NCBI RefSeq assembly: GCF_012849555.1
Contig: NZ_CP051685.1
Span: forward strand, 6,076,001-6,140,000
DNA length: 64,000 nt
Source of the DNA: Massilia forsythiae
GTDB lineage: Bacteria; Pseudomonadota; Gammaproteobacteria; Burkholderiales; Burkholderiaceae_D
Direction of reading: 5' to 3'
The notes under the pieces are model-generated. The model made no database searches. It was not told the origin of the DNA and was given only the letters and a program-made list of their open reading frames with translations. Within the stretch, counting starts at the first letter, position 1, and each line of letters starts with the position of its first letter. A program made the position numbers and the translations under genes. Of this stretch, positions 27,398 to 38,628 are shown piece after piece.

Positions 27398-28910
27398 AAT
27401 GCCGTCCGCCGGGCTACAGCCGGCCGAATCGGGGGCTGCCCAATCGCAGCCTGCCGCGCCGTCGCGCCTGCAGCGCACCGCTGCCGCCGCCCGGACGATG
27501 GCGGCCGCGGCCGCCCTGGCTTGCGCCGTCGCCGGCGCCGCGGGCAGCGCACAGGCCGCCGCCACCATCGTGATCGTCAACCAGAACGCCACCGGCGTCG
27601 GCTTCAACGACCCGACCCCGGCCGCGCCGGTCGGCGGCAACCCCGGCACCACGCTCGGCCAGCAGCGCCTGTATGCCTTCCAGCGCGCCGCCGATATCTG
27701 GGGCGCCACGCTGACCAGCAACGTGCCGATCCGCATCGGCGCCTCGTTCGTGCCGCTGTCGTGCACCGCCACCAGCGCCACGCTGGGTTCGGCCGGCGCC
27801 AACGAAATCTGGTCCGATTTCCCCAACGCGCCGCGCGCCAACACCTGGTATCCGAGCGCCCTGGCCAGCAAGCTGGCCGGCGAGGACGTCGCCACGCCGG
27901 GCGAGCCGCACATCGTGGCGCGCTTCAATTCGCGTGTCGGCCTGTTTTCCGACTGCCTGCCGGGTTCCGGCTTCTACCTGGGCCTGGACCGCAATTTCGG
28001 CACCCAGATCGACCTGGTGACCGTGCTGCTGCACGAGTTCGCGCACGGCTTCGGCTTCCAGACCTTCACCGACGACGAGACCGGCGCCGAGATCCTGAAC
28101 ATCCCCTCGATCTGGGATTACTACCTGCTCAACAACCGCAACAACCGCCTGTGGGTGGAGATGACGCCGGCCGAACGCGCGGCATCGGCCACGACCTGGC
28201 GCGGCCTGTCGTGGAACGGCCCGATCGTCACCGCCGCCGTGCCGCAGGTGCTCGACCCTGCCTCGAACCTGGCGATTTCCGGCAGCGCCGCCGGCAGCGC
28301 GACCGGCAACTACCAGGTCGGGGATGCCGCCTTCGGCCCGCCGCTCGGCCAGCCGGCGGTCAGCGGCCAGCTGATGCCGGTGGTCGACCAGGCCAACGGC
28401 ACCGGCCTGGCCTGCGAACCGTTGAGCAACCTGAATGCGCTGGCGGTGCGCGGCAACGTCGCACTGGTCGACCGCGGCACCTGCCCCTTCGTCGACAAGG
28501 CGCGCAACGTGCAGGCGGCCGGCGCGATCGGCATGGTGGTGGCCGACAACCAGCCGGGCGACGTCAGCGACCTCGGCGGCGCCGATCCGACCATCGCCAT
28601 CCCGGCCGTGCGCATCACGCAAGCCGATGGCGTCACCCTCAAGGCGTCCCTGCAGCGGCGCTCGCGCACCCAGTCGGGCGTGCTCGCCAGCCTGGGGGTC
28701 AATCCGAACCGCCTGGCCGGCACCGACAGTGCGGGGCGGATCCTGCTGTACACGCCCAGCACCCTGTCGCCGGGTTCGAGCGTCTCGCACTACACCACCG
28801 AGGCCAAGCCGAACCAGCTGATGGAACCGGCGATCAACGTCGACCTGACGCACGAGGTGACGCCGCCGCGCGACCTGACCTTCCCGCTGCTGCGCGATAT
28901 CGGCTGGTAA
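27384..28910 (+). CDS. Secreted zinc metalloprotease with inserted PA domain
   Basis: 508 residues from ATG 27384, with AAGGAG eight bases upstream. The signal segment is late (AAAARTMAAAAALACAVAGA, residues 35-54). The zinc site is LLHEFAHGFGFQTF, HExxHxxGF, His217 and His221. A PA (protease-associated) domain lies between about residues 310 and 430, with GNVALVDRGTCPFVDKARNV and GAIGMVVADNQPGDV. The chain resumes with MEPAINVDLTHEVTPPRDLT and ends DIGW. It should act outside the cell. Overlap with the gene before it and the PEP-CTERM neighbour suggest a joint role at the cell surface, which is inference. Confidence 0.88.
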   Translation: MMSAEMPSAGLQPAESGAAQSQPAAPSRLQRTAAAARTMAAAAALACAVAGAAGSAQAAATIVIVNQNATGVGFNDPTPAAPVGGNPGTTLGQQRLYAFQRAADIWGATLTSNVPIRIGASFVPLSCTATSATLGSAGANEIWSDFPNAPRANTWYPSALASKLAGEDVATPGEPHIVARFNSRVGLFSDCLPGSGFYLGLDRNFGTQIDLVTVLLHEFAHGFGFQTFTDDETGAEILNIPSIWDYYLLNNRNNRLWVEMTPAERAASATTWRGLSWNGPIVTAAVPQVLDPASNLAISGSAAGSATGNYQVGDAAFGPPLGQPAVSGQLMPVVDQANGTGLACEPLSNLNALAVRGNVALVDRGTCPFVDKARNVQAAGAIGMVVADNQPGDVSDLGGADPTIAIPAVRITQADGVTLKASLQRRSRTQSGVLASLGVNPNRLAGTDSAGRILLYTPSTLSPGSSVSHYTTEAKPNQLMEPAINVDLTHEVTPPRDLTFPLLRDIGW

Positions 28911-28920
28911 GCCGCGGTCC

Positions 28921-28952
28921 GGCAGTCCGGCAGTCCGGCAGTCCGGCAGTCC
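28921..28952. repeat. 8-bp tandem repeat, four perfect copies
   Basis: GGCAGTCC four times, 10 bases after the metalloprotease stop, in a 270-base gap between convergent genes. Confidence 0.95.
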
Positions 28953-29056
28953 ATCGTTCTGCCGGCGCGGCGGGGTGACGCTCAGGTAGTCCGCCCGAGC
29001 GGCGCTCCCGCGGTCCAGGGCGCGCCGGCGAGGTCGCGCCGCCGAAGCGCATGACG

Positions 29057-29088
29057 AAAAAAAGCCGGCACCACGAGGTGCCGGCTTC
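29057..29088 (-). terminator. Rho-independent terminator of ppa
   Basis: On the minus strand AAGCCGGCACC, a short CTCGT loop and GGTGCCGGCTT are followed by seven T residues in total. It lies about 95 bases after the ppa stop. Confidence 0.85.
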
Positions 29089-29180
29089 GATGTTGCGACC
29101 GCGTCCGCTCGCTCGCGTCACGCCCGCATCGCACCCGTACGATGAAAAGCGGGCGGACGCCGCGGACGGCTGCGCGCCGA

Positions 29181-29756
29181 TTACAGCTGGTTGATCGACG
29201 GCTGCGTGACCGCGTCCTGGTTCGGCTGGGTCGCTTCGTAGTTCTTCACGCCGGTCAGGATTTCCTGCTTGGCGGCTTCCGGGCCTTCCCAGCCCTCGAC
29301 CTTGACCCACTTGCCTTTTTCCAGGTCCTTGTAGTGCTCGAAGAAGTGCTGGATCTGGCGCAGGGTCAGTTCCGGGACGTCTTCCACCTTTTGCAGGTTG
29401 CTGTACAGCGGCAACAGTTTCTCGACCGGCACCGCCAGGATCTTCGAGTCGCCGCCGGCTTCGTCGGTCATCTTGAGCACGCCCAGCACGCGGCAGCGCA
29501 CCACCACGCCCGGGATCAGGGCGAACGGGGTGATCACCAGCACGTCGCACGGGTCGCCGTCGTCGGCCACGGTGTTCGGGATGTAGCCGTAGTTGCACGG
29601 GTAGTGCATGGCGGTGCCCATGAAGCGGTCGACGAAGATCGCGCCGGATTCCTTGTCCACTTCATACTTGACCGGGTCGGCGTTCATCGGGATTTCGATG
29701 ACGACGTTGAAGTCGTTCGGCACATCGCGGCCGGCGTTGACGTTATTCAGGCTCAT
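29181..29756 (-). CDS. ppa: Inorganic pyrophosphatase (family I)
   Basis: 191 residues from ATG 29756 ([20 protein letters not shown]). Soluble cytoplasmic enzyme splitting pyrophosphate with Mg2+. The signature DGDPCDVLV is present, as are [16 protein letters not shown] and [11 protein letters not shown]. The upstream in-frame ATG at 29783 lies beyond the likely promoter's 5' leader and lacks conservation. A perfect -10 (TATAAT) lies just upstream. Confidence 0.97.
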   Translation of the reverse strand: MSLNNVNAGRDVPNDFNVVIEIPMNADPVKYEVDKESGAIFVDRFMGTAMHYPCNYGYIPNTVADDGDPCDVLVITPFALIPGVVVRCRVLGVLKMTDEAGGDSKILAVPVEKLLPLYSNLQKVEDVPELTLRQIQHFFEHYKDLEKGKWVKVEGWEGPEAAKQEILTGVKNYEATQPNQDAVTQPSINQL

Positions 29757-29794
29757 GGGTGTCCTTGGTTGCTGGAGAAACAATAAAGGGAGCC

Positions 29795-29800
29795 ATTATA
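29795..29800 (-). promoter_or_regulatory. -10 box of the ppa promoter
   Basis: TATAAT on the minus strand, about 40 bases before the ppa start. No good -35 is visible at 17-18 bases. Confidence 0.5.
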
Positions 29801-29872
29801 GCGAATCGTCCCGGGCTTGTGCGGCGCACAAGCCCTCATCAACGACGGAAACAGCCGAGGAAAACGAACGTT

Positions 29873-31069
29873 CTACAACAAGGTCGCCAGGGCGCACTGG
29901 CGGTAATGGCGCGCGGCTTCCTCGTGCTGGCCCAGCGCTTCGTGCAGTTGCGCCAGCTTCAGGTGCGCCTCGCGCACCATGACGCCGTCGCCGGCGTCCG
30001 ACAGCGCCTGCTCGAGGTAGCGCTGGCCCTTGCCCCACAGTTTCTGGCGCAGGCACAGCGAACCCAGGGTCAGCGCCAGCTGGGCATCGTCCGGATGCTC
30101 GCGCAGCCAGGCTTCGCAGTGTTCGATCTGGGCCAGCAGCGCCGCCGAGCCTTCCGGAGCGGCGGCGTCGCGGTAGGCGCGCACCACGCGCTCGTCCCAG
30201 CCGGCGCGCAGGGCGTCCTCGGCCACCGCGCGCGCTTCGTCGTGCAGGCCGTGCGCATTCAAGGCGGCCACCGCGCGCGCGGCGATGGCCGGCTGCACGC
30301 GATCCGCCGCCGGCACCGCCGCCCATTCGCGGCGCAGCGCATCGGCGTCCTGCGCGCCTTCGGCCAGCAGGTCTTCGTAGGCCAGCTCGCGCAGGCGCTT
30401 CGACAGCGCCGGGTGCAAGGCATTGCGCTTGTCGAGCGTGCGCACCAGGCGCAGCACTTCCGGCCAGTTGCGCGCCTGCTGGTTGGCCTTCATCGCCCAC
30501 TGCAGCGCGTGGATGTGGCGCTGGCCGCTGGCGTTGAGCTCGGCCACCGCTTCCAGCGCGCCTTCCGGCTTGTGCTCGTCGACCGCCAGTTCGGTGACCG
30601 TCATCAGGCGCGCGGTCTTGAGGCCGGCGTCGTGGGCGATGCCGGCCAGCCAGGCGTCGCGCCGCGCCGGCTCGCGCATGCGGTGCGCGGCGCGCGCGCC
30701 GACCAGGGCTGCCAGGCCGGCATTCTCGGGCAGCTCGGCGGCGCGCATGGCGGCCTTTTCGGCGTGGCCGAAGCGGCCCTCGAACAAGGCCTTGAGGGCC
30801 TCGCGCAGGCCGCGGTTGGCTTCGCGCTCGCGCTTGCGCTGCCGGTACTCGGCCACGCGCTCGGGCATGCCGAGGGTAGCGCGCAATGCGCGCACCAGGC
30901 CGTACAGCACCAGGAACAGCAGCGCCGCCAGCACCACGAACAGGTTGAGCGACATGTCGATCCGGTGCGGCGGATAGAAGAACACCACGTTGCCGGGATT
31001 GAAGCGGGCGGTCACGGCGATGCCGATCGCCGCCGCCATCAGGGCCACCAGCCAGAGAAGTAGACGCAT
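29873..31069 (-). CDS. hemY: HemY-type TPR membrane protein
   Basis: 398 residues. Two N-terminal membrane segments (LLLWLVALMAAAIGIAVTA and FVVLAALLFLVLYGLVRAL) are followed by a long tetratricopeptide-like helical domain in the cytoplasm, as in proteobacterial HemY (not the HemY/HemG oxidase of Gram-positives). ARFNPGNVVFFYPPHRIDMS between the two segments is typical. It has a role, not chemically defined, in late heme synthesis. It follows hemX by three bases in the hemC-hemD-hemX-hemY order. Confidence 0.92.
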   Translation of the reverse strand: MRLLLWLVALMAAAIGIAVTARFNPGNVVFFYPPHRIDMSLNLFVVLAALLFLVLYGLVRALRATLGMPERVAEYRQRKREREANRGLREALKALFEGRFGHAEKAAMRAAELPENAGLAALVGARAAHRMREPARRDAWLAGIAHDAGLKTARLMTVTELAVDEHKPEGALEAVAELNASGQRHIHALQWAMKANQQARNWPEVLRLVRTLDKRNALHPALSKRLRELAYEDLLAEGAQDADALRREWAAVPAADRVQPAIAARAVAALNAHGLHDEARAVAEDALRAGWDERVVRAYRDAAAPEGSAALLAQIEHCEAWLREHPDDAQLALTLGSLCLRQKLWGKGQRYLEQALSDAGDGVMVREAHLKLAQLHEALGQHEEAARHYRQCALATLL

Positions 31070-31072
31070 GGC

Positions 31073-32350
31073 TTATTGGCTCTTCGATTTGTAGTTGCGC
31101 ACGGCGTTCAGGCTTTCCGACAGGTCGGGCACGTCGATCGACACGTTGTTGGCCTGCACCTGGCGCAGCAGCGCCTGCGCCACCTGGGTCGAGCGCGCGC
31201 GCGTGTCGAAGTACTTGACCAGCATTTCCTGGGCATTGCCGAGGTCGTCGCGGAAGGTGCCTTCGTTGCGCGACAACAGCGCCAGGCGCGCGTTCAGCAG
31301 GCGCAACTTGAGGTTCTCGCGCACGAAATACGATTCGCTCGGCGACAGCATCAGCGCCTCCGGCGTGTCGACGGTGCGCACCCGCACCAGCTGGCGCATG
31401 TCGTCCCACATCTCGTGGCTCCAGTTGCGCAAGGTCTCGGCCATGCGCCGGCCCAGCCCCGGCTCCTCGGCGGCCGGCGAACCTGCGGCCGGCGACCCGG
31501 CGGCCGGCGACCCGGCGCCGGCAGGCCGTGCCGGCGCCGCAACCGCGCCGCGGGCGCCGCCGTTCACGCGGCTGGGCGCGCTCGGCTGGGCCGGCTTCTC
31601 GTCGGACAGCAGCGGCAAGCCGTCGATCTGCGCGATCACGTTGTCCAGGCGCAGCGCGATGCCGGCCTGGTCCACCGACGGCAGCGCCTTGAGCTTCTCG
31701 ATGTCGCGCGCGATGGCGCGGCGGATGGTGATGAATTGCGGCTTGTCGGAGCGCGACAGCGAGCGGTCGGCATTCTGCAGCGCGATCAGGGCGCCCTGCA
31801 CGTTGCCGGCCAGCTGCAGCTGCTGGCTGGCGGTGGACAGCACCTGCTCGATCTCGGTCAACGCCCATTCGTCGCGGTTCTTGGAGACGTCCTGGTACAT
31901 CTGCTGCAGCGCCGCCTGCTGGTTCTGCGACTCGGCCGCGCGGCTTTCCAGCACCCCGACCTTGACTTCCAGTTCCTTGGCGCTTTCCTGGGTGTCGCGC
32001 ACCAGCTGCGCGGTCTCGGCGTTGGACGCATTGTCCTTCTGCAGCGTGCGCGCGACTTCCTCGCGCAGCTTGCCGAAGCGGTTGTGGGTCGACCAGGTCT
32101 GCACCGCCAGCAGCAGCGCCAGCGCCAGGATGGCGACATTCTGCGGCTTGCCCAGCAAGGCCCCCAGGCTTGAACCCTCGGGCACGCGCGGCTCGCCCAG
32201 CGGCGGCGGCGCGAAGGACGGGGACGCGCCCGCCGCGGCGGCGGACGTGGCGGCGGAAGGCGTGGAAGCGGCGGGCGCGGCGTGGCTATCCGGCGGCACG
32301 GACGCGCCGCCCGCGCCCGGCTGGTCTGGCTGGTTGGGCAATTCGTTCAT
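31073..32350 (-). CDS. hemX: HemX membrane protein (often named uroporphyrinogen-III C-methyltransferase)
   Basis: 425 residues from ATG 32350 ([14 protein letters not shown]). A Pro/Ala/Ser-rich cytoplasmic head of about 65 residues precedes one membrane helix (VAILALALLLAVQTW) and a coiled coil (REEVARTLQKDNASNAETAQ). The periplasmic HemX domain has LNARLALLSRNEGTFRDDL and ends NAVRNYKSKSQ. A low-complexity SPAAG repeat encoded by a 15-base tandem repeat interrupts it. The methyltransferase name in databases comes from a fusion annotation; no SAM-binding motif is present. The start overlaps the hemD stop by four bases. Confidence 0.9.
   Translation of the reverse strand: MNELPNQPDQPGAGGASVPPDSHAAPAASTPSAATSAAAAGASPSFAPPPLGEPRVPEGSSLGALLGKPQNVAILALALLLAVQTWSTHNRFGKLREEVARTLQKDNASNAETAQLVRDTQESAKELEVKVGVLESRAAESQNQQAALQQMYQDVSKNRDEWALTEIEQVLSTASQQLQLAGNVQGALIALQNADRSLSRSDKPQFITIRRAIARDIEKLKALPSVDQAGIALRLDNVIAQIDGLPLLSDEKPAQPSAPSRVNGGARGAVAAPARPAGAGSPAAGSPAAGSPAAEEPGLGRRMAETLRNWSHEMWDDMRQLVRVRTVDTPEALMLSPSESYFVRENLKLRLLNARLALLSRNEGTFRDDLGNAQEMLVKYFDTRARSTQVAQALLRQVQANNVSIDVPDLSESLNAVRNYKSKSQ
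31471..31515. repeat. 15-bp tandem repeat in hemX
   Basis: Three copies of CGGCCGGCGACCCGG (the first with two changes) encode the AGSPA repeat in the HemX linker. Confidence 0.85.
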
Positions 32351-33312
32351 GCCCGTGATTGTAACGCGGCAAGCAAACGCTCGTCGCCGGAACCGGTCAG
32401 CGTGATTTCCGTGAAACCCAGCGCCCGTGCGGTCTGCGCGATCCTGGCATGCGGCACGATCAGGCGTTGCTGTTGCAGTTTTGCCACATTTTCCGCACCT
32501 TCCAGGCTGCGCACCAGCGCATCCAGTCCGCGCAAGGCTTCCGAGCTGGTGACAATCCAGTCGTTCGGGCGCACCAGCAGGTCGGCCAGCGCAGCGGCCA
32601 GGGCGGCGTCCAGCGCAGGCACGGCGCGCCGGTAGGCGACCAGGGTGTCGACCGCGCAGCCGGCCGCGCGCAGGGCGTCGGGCAGCAGCTCGCGGCCGCC
32701 GTCGCCGCGCACCACCAGCGCGCGGCGGCCGGCGATGGCATCCAGGTCGAGCGCCTGCAGCAGGTGCTCGGAATCGCTGTGGGCCGGATCGCGCGGACGG
32801 TAGATGCGCGCGCAGGCGTCGTCGACGCCGTACTGCGCCAGCGCCAGGCGGCTGCCCTCGCCCACCACGGCGATCGCCGTGTCCGCGGGCCAGCGCGGAA
32901 TATGGGCGAAGGCGGCGTCGACCGCGTTGGGCGAGACGAAGGCGACCAGTGCGTACTCGTGCAGGCCGGCCAGCACGCACCGCAAGCCGTCCTGGTCGTC
33001 GACCGGCGCGATGTCCAGCAGCGGCAGCAGCACGGGACGCCGCCCCAGCGCCGTCACCGCCCGCGCCAGCGGTTCGGCCTGGCGGCGCGGGCGGGTGATG
33101 ACGACCGGTACATCGTGCCGGTCACGCGCTTCAGACGCCGAATTCGGCGCCGCAACGGCAGACGCGGTCCCATCCGCACCGGCGGCGCCGGGATACGCAC
33201 CCGCAAGCGCTGCGGCATCGGAATGGCCGCCCGCGGCCGCCGCGGCGGCGCCCATGGCCGCAGGCGGCGTCACGGCCGCGCCGGGCGCCGCGCCTGCGTC
33301 CTGCTCAGGCAT
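32347..33312 (-). CDS. hemD: Uroporphyrinogen-III synthase
   Basis: 321 residues from ATG 33312 ([11 protein letters not shown]), which overlaps the hemC stop region. The first 65 residues are Ala/Gly-rich and not part of the fold; the enzyme proper begins at [19 protein letters not shown], so an internal start is possible. HemD patterns are [26 protein letters not shown], the hinge region [17 protein letters not shown] and [17 protein letters not shown]. It cyclises hydroxymethylbilane with inversion of ring D. The family is weakly conserved, but position between hemC and hemX supports the call. Confidence 0.92.
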   Translation of the reverse strand: MPEQDAGAAPGAAVTPPAAMGAAAAAAGGHSDAAALAGAYPGAAGADGTASAVAAPNSASEARDRHDVPVVITRPRRQAEPLARAVTALGRRPVLLPLLDIAPVDDQDGLRCVLAGLHEYALVAFVSPNAVDAAFAHIPRWPADTAIAVVGEGSRLALAQYGVDDACARIYRPRDPAHSDSEHLLQALDLDAIAGRRALVVRGDGGRELLPDALRAAGCAVDTLVAYRRAVPALDAALAAALADLLVRPNDWIVTSSEALRGLDALVRSLEGAENVAKLQQQRLIVPHARIAQTARALGFTEITLTGSGDERLLAALQSRA

Positions 33313-34303
33313 CGCCGGCGGCGGCATCGCGCTTGCACTCGGCCAGGATCGCGGCCGCGTCCTGCTGCGCCAGCAGTTGCGCCGCCTGCTCGCCCACCGC
33401 TTCCGGCAGCGCCGCCGGGCCGGATGCCTCGGCGAAGGCACTGCGGCGGCCGTCCGGCGTGGCGACCATGGCGCGCAGGTGCAGCGTGTCGCCGTCGATG
33501 ACGGCGTGCGCCGCCAGCGGGATCTGGCAGCTGGCGCCGAACACCTTGGAGACCTTGCGCTCGGCCGTGACCGCGCGCGCGGTGGCTTCGTGGTTCAGCG
33601 GCGCCAGCAGCGCGGTCAGGTCGGCGCCGTCGCTGCGCGCGCCGCCCACGATCTCGATCGCCATCGCGCCCTGGCCGGCGGCCGGCAGGCTGATCTCCGG
33701 TTCCAGGTAGGCGCGGATGCGGCGCTCCAGGCCGAGGCGCTTGAGGCCGGCGGCGGCCAGGATGATGGCGGCGTAGTCGCCGCGGTCGAGCTTGCCCAGG
33801 CGCGTGTCGAGGTTGCCGCGCAGCGGCTTGATCACCAGCTGCGGGTAGCGCGCCGCGATCAAGGATTGGCGGCGCAGGCTGCTGGTGCCGACCACGCTGC
33901 CAGGCGGCAGGCCGGCCAGGCTGTCGTAGTCGTTGCAGACGAAGGCATCGCGCGGGTCCTCGCGCTCGAGCACGGCGGCCAGCTCGAAGCCCTGCGGCAG
34001 TTCCATCGGCACGTCCTTGAGCGAGTGCACGGCCAGGTCGGCGCGCCCTTCCGCCATCGCCACCTCCAGCTCCTTGACGAACAGGCCCTTGCCGCCGACC
34101 TTGGACAGGGTCTTGTCCAGGATCTGGTCGCCACGCGTCGTCATGCCGAGGATGTCGATCTGACACTGCGGATATAATGCCGCGAGCCGGTCGCGCACGT
34201 GCGTGGCCTGCCACATGGCCAGCCTGCTCTCGCGCGATGCGATAATGAGTTTCGCGGGGATGCGCTGGGTCGTATCGGTAGAGTTCAAAACGGATTCTTT
34301 CAC
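33305..34303 (-). CDS. hemC: Porphobilinogen deaminase (hydroxymethylbilane synthase)
   Basis: About 332 residues. It joins four porphobilinogens on a dipyrromethane cofactor. [19 protein letters not shown] opens the fold; [36 protein letters not shown] and [20 protein letters not shown] follow; the cofactor Cys is in [13 protein letters not shown]. The start is uncertain: GTG at 34303 or TTG at 34288, both with poor ribosome sites. It is first of the hem genes and divergent from ppc, an order conserved in betaproteobacteria. Confidence 0.96.
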   Translation of the reverse strand: MKESVLNSTDTTQRIPAKLIIASRESRLAMWQATHVRDRLAALYPQCQIDILGMTTRGDQILDKTLSKVGGKGLFVKELEVAMAEGRADLAVHSLKDVPMELPQGFELAAVLEREDPRDAFVCNDYDSLAGLPPGSVVGTSSLRRQSLIAARYPQLVIKPLRGNLDTRLGKLDRGDYAAIILAAAGLKRLGLERRIRAYLEPEISLPAAGQGAMAIEIVGGARSDGADLTALLAPLNHEATARAVTAERKVSKVFGASCQIPLAAHAVIDGDTLHLRAMVATPDGRRSAFAEASGPAALPEAVGEQAAQLLAQQDAAAILAECKRDAAAGDA

Positions 34304-34471
34304 TGTCGTTGTGCCGCCGCCGTGCCGTACCGGCCGGCCCGGCAAGGCATGCTTGGAACCACAAATTCTAGCACGCGCCCCCTGTACCGACAGCCGGCCG
34401 CCATGCCTGTCGACGAGTCCGGCGCCCTGCCTGCCGCCATGCCTTCCCACCAATCCAACCCGTGGTCGATA

Positions 34472-37381
<2,910 letters not shown>

Positions 37382-37414
37382 TGGGTGCGGCTTAAATGAT
37401 GGCCAGGTACTTAT

Positions 37415-37443
37415 CGTCGTCCCCGCGAAGGCGGGGACCCATG
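37415..37443. repeat. REP-type palindromic repeat, left arm of an inverted pair
   Basis: CGTCGTCCCCGCGAAGGCGG continuing to GGACCCATG. Pairs with 37514-37542. Confidence 0.9.
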
Positions 37444-37513
37444 CTGCGCTTGCGAAGTCGGCGCACCCGAACCATGCGCAGGCTGAGCAAATGTGACGAA
37501 TTTGCTTGCCTCG

Positions 37514-37542
37514 CATGGGTCCCCGCCTTCGCGGGGACGACG
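37514..37542. repeat. REP-type palindromic repeat, right arm of an inverted pair
   Basis: CATGGGTCCCCGCCTTCGCG continuing to GGGACGACG, the exact reverse complement of 37415-37443. The pair lies between convergent ppc and the outer-membrane protein gene. Confidence 0.9.
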
Positions 37543-37594
37543 CATTGGCGCTCGCTCCTTCGGCGAAGCGCTTGTGCCCGATACCCCTTCATTC

Positions 37595-38440
37595 TCAGCG
37601 CCTGACCGACACCCCGAACGCCACCCCCAGGTCCGCCGTCCTGCGGTTCAGTCCGTGCACCAGCGACGCATCCAGCTGGCAGTCCTTCGACAGCTTGAAC
37701 ATGAACCCGCCGTCGACCGCGGCCTGGGTGCCGCCGTGCTGCGCCCCGGCGATCTGCGGCGCCGCCAGCTCGACGTAGCCCTGCAGGCGCTCGTCGATGG
37801 CGCGGCTCACGGACAAGGCCAGGAAGCCGTAGCGGTAGCGCGCCCCGCGCTCGTCGTTCTCGGTGGCGAGGCCGGGCATCAGCTGCAGGTTGACGCCGCC
37901 GGCCAGGTCCCAGCTCATCGGTACATAAGCGGCGGGACGGGCGCCGCGGCCGCGCAGCTGGCGGCTGCCGCTGGGCAGGTCGACTTCGCCCAGCAGCGCC
38001 AGCGCCGGGCGCGCGCCCTGCTGCTCGGCCAGCTTCCACTTGAAGCCGAGCGCGGTATCGGCGTAGCCGACCGTGGTGCTGCGCTCGCCGGTGGCCGGGT
38101 CGACGTCGTGGATGACGTCGCGGCCGTCGGTTTCCAGGCGCAGCTCGAGCTCCTCGCCCACGCCGATGCGCAGCAGGGCCGGCGTCGACAATGCACGCTC
38201 GTGCCGCGTATCGTCGCGCTGGCGCTCCCACTGCACGCCGGCTTCGAGCTGTACGCGGCCGCGCCCGACCGTGTCGCTGGAGGCGCCGAAGCCGGGACGG
38301 TCGGGACTGATGTCGTCATCGCCGGATGCTTGCGCGAACGCGGGCTGCGCCAGGCCGCCGGCCAGCGCCAATGCCAGGCCGATGCGCAGCGCCACGGACA
38401 ACGACGCCTGGTGAGGAAAAACGGAACGTGGAAAAGCCAT
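37595..38440 (-). CDS. Outer-membrane beta-barrel protein, MetA-pathway/transporter-like
   Basis: 281 residues from ATG 38440 (MAFPRSVFPHQ). Signal peptide with core RIGLALALAGGLAQPAFA, cut before QASGDD. The mature start DISPDRPGFGASSDTVGRGR is typical of the 'putative MetA-pathway of phenol degradation' family: predicted barrels with alternating strands such as VQLEAGVQWERQRDD and LELRLETDGRDVI. Ends with GVAFGVSVRR. The role is not known; phenol transport is only the family's historic label. Two tandem ATG-containing upstream residues were excluded because conservation starts at the signal peptide. Confidence 0.8.
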   Translation of the reverse strand: MAFPRSVFPHQASLSVALRIGLALALAGGLAQPAFAQASGDDDISPDRPGFGASSDTVGRGRVQLEAGVQWERQRDDTRHERALSTPALLRIGVGEELELRLETDGRDVIHDVDPATGERSTTVGYADTALGFKWKLAEQQGARPALALLGEVDLPSGSRQLRGRGARPAAYVPMSWDLAGGVNLQLMPGLATENDERGARYRYGFLALSVSRAIDERLQGYVELAAPQIAGAQHGGTQAAVDGGFMFKLSKDCQLDASLVHGLNRRTADLGVAFGVSVRR

Positions 38441-38558
38441 CACATGCTCTGAAGTAAGAAAAACGCCAGTATCCTCCGGCCGGCTGCGCGGCGCCAACGC
38501 GGGAAGCGCGAGCGTTACCTAAACGCAACTGACCAGTCGACCGATACGGCAACGCATA

Positions 38559-38590
38559 AAAAAAGCGCCGCCTCGCGGCAGCGCTTTCAC
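38559..38590 (-). terminator. Terminator of the dehydrogenase genes
   Basis: On the minus strand AAAGCGCTGCC, GCGA and GGCGGCGCTTT pair with one T-G wobble, followed by a seven-T run. It lies 39 bases after the cytochrome stop. Confidence 0.8.
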
Positions 38591-38628
38591 CGATCCGGGC
38601 GCCTGCGCGCTCGCGGAACGCGGCGGGA

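Noticed and set aside
31073-32350. HemX as a true uroporphyrinogen-III methyltransferase
   Set aside because: No SAM-binding or CobA/CysG motifs; single-helix coiled-coil architecture is that of HemX.
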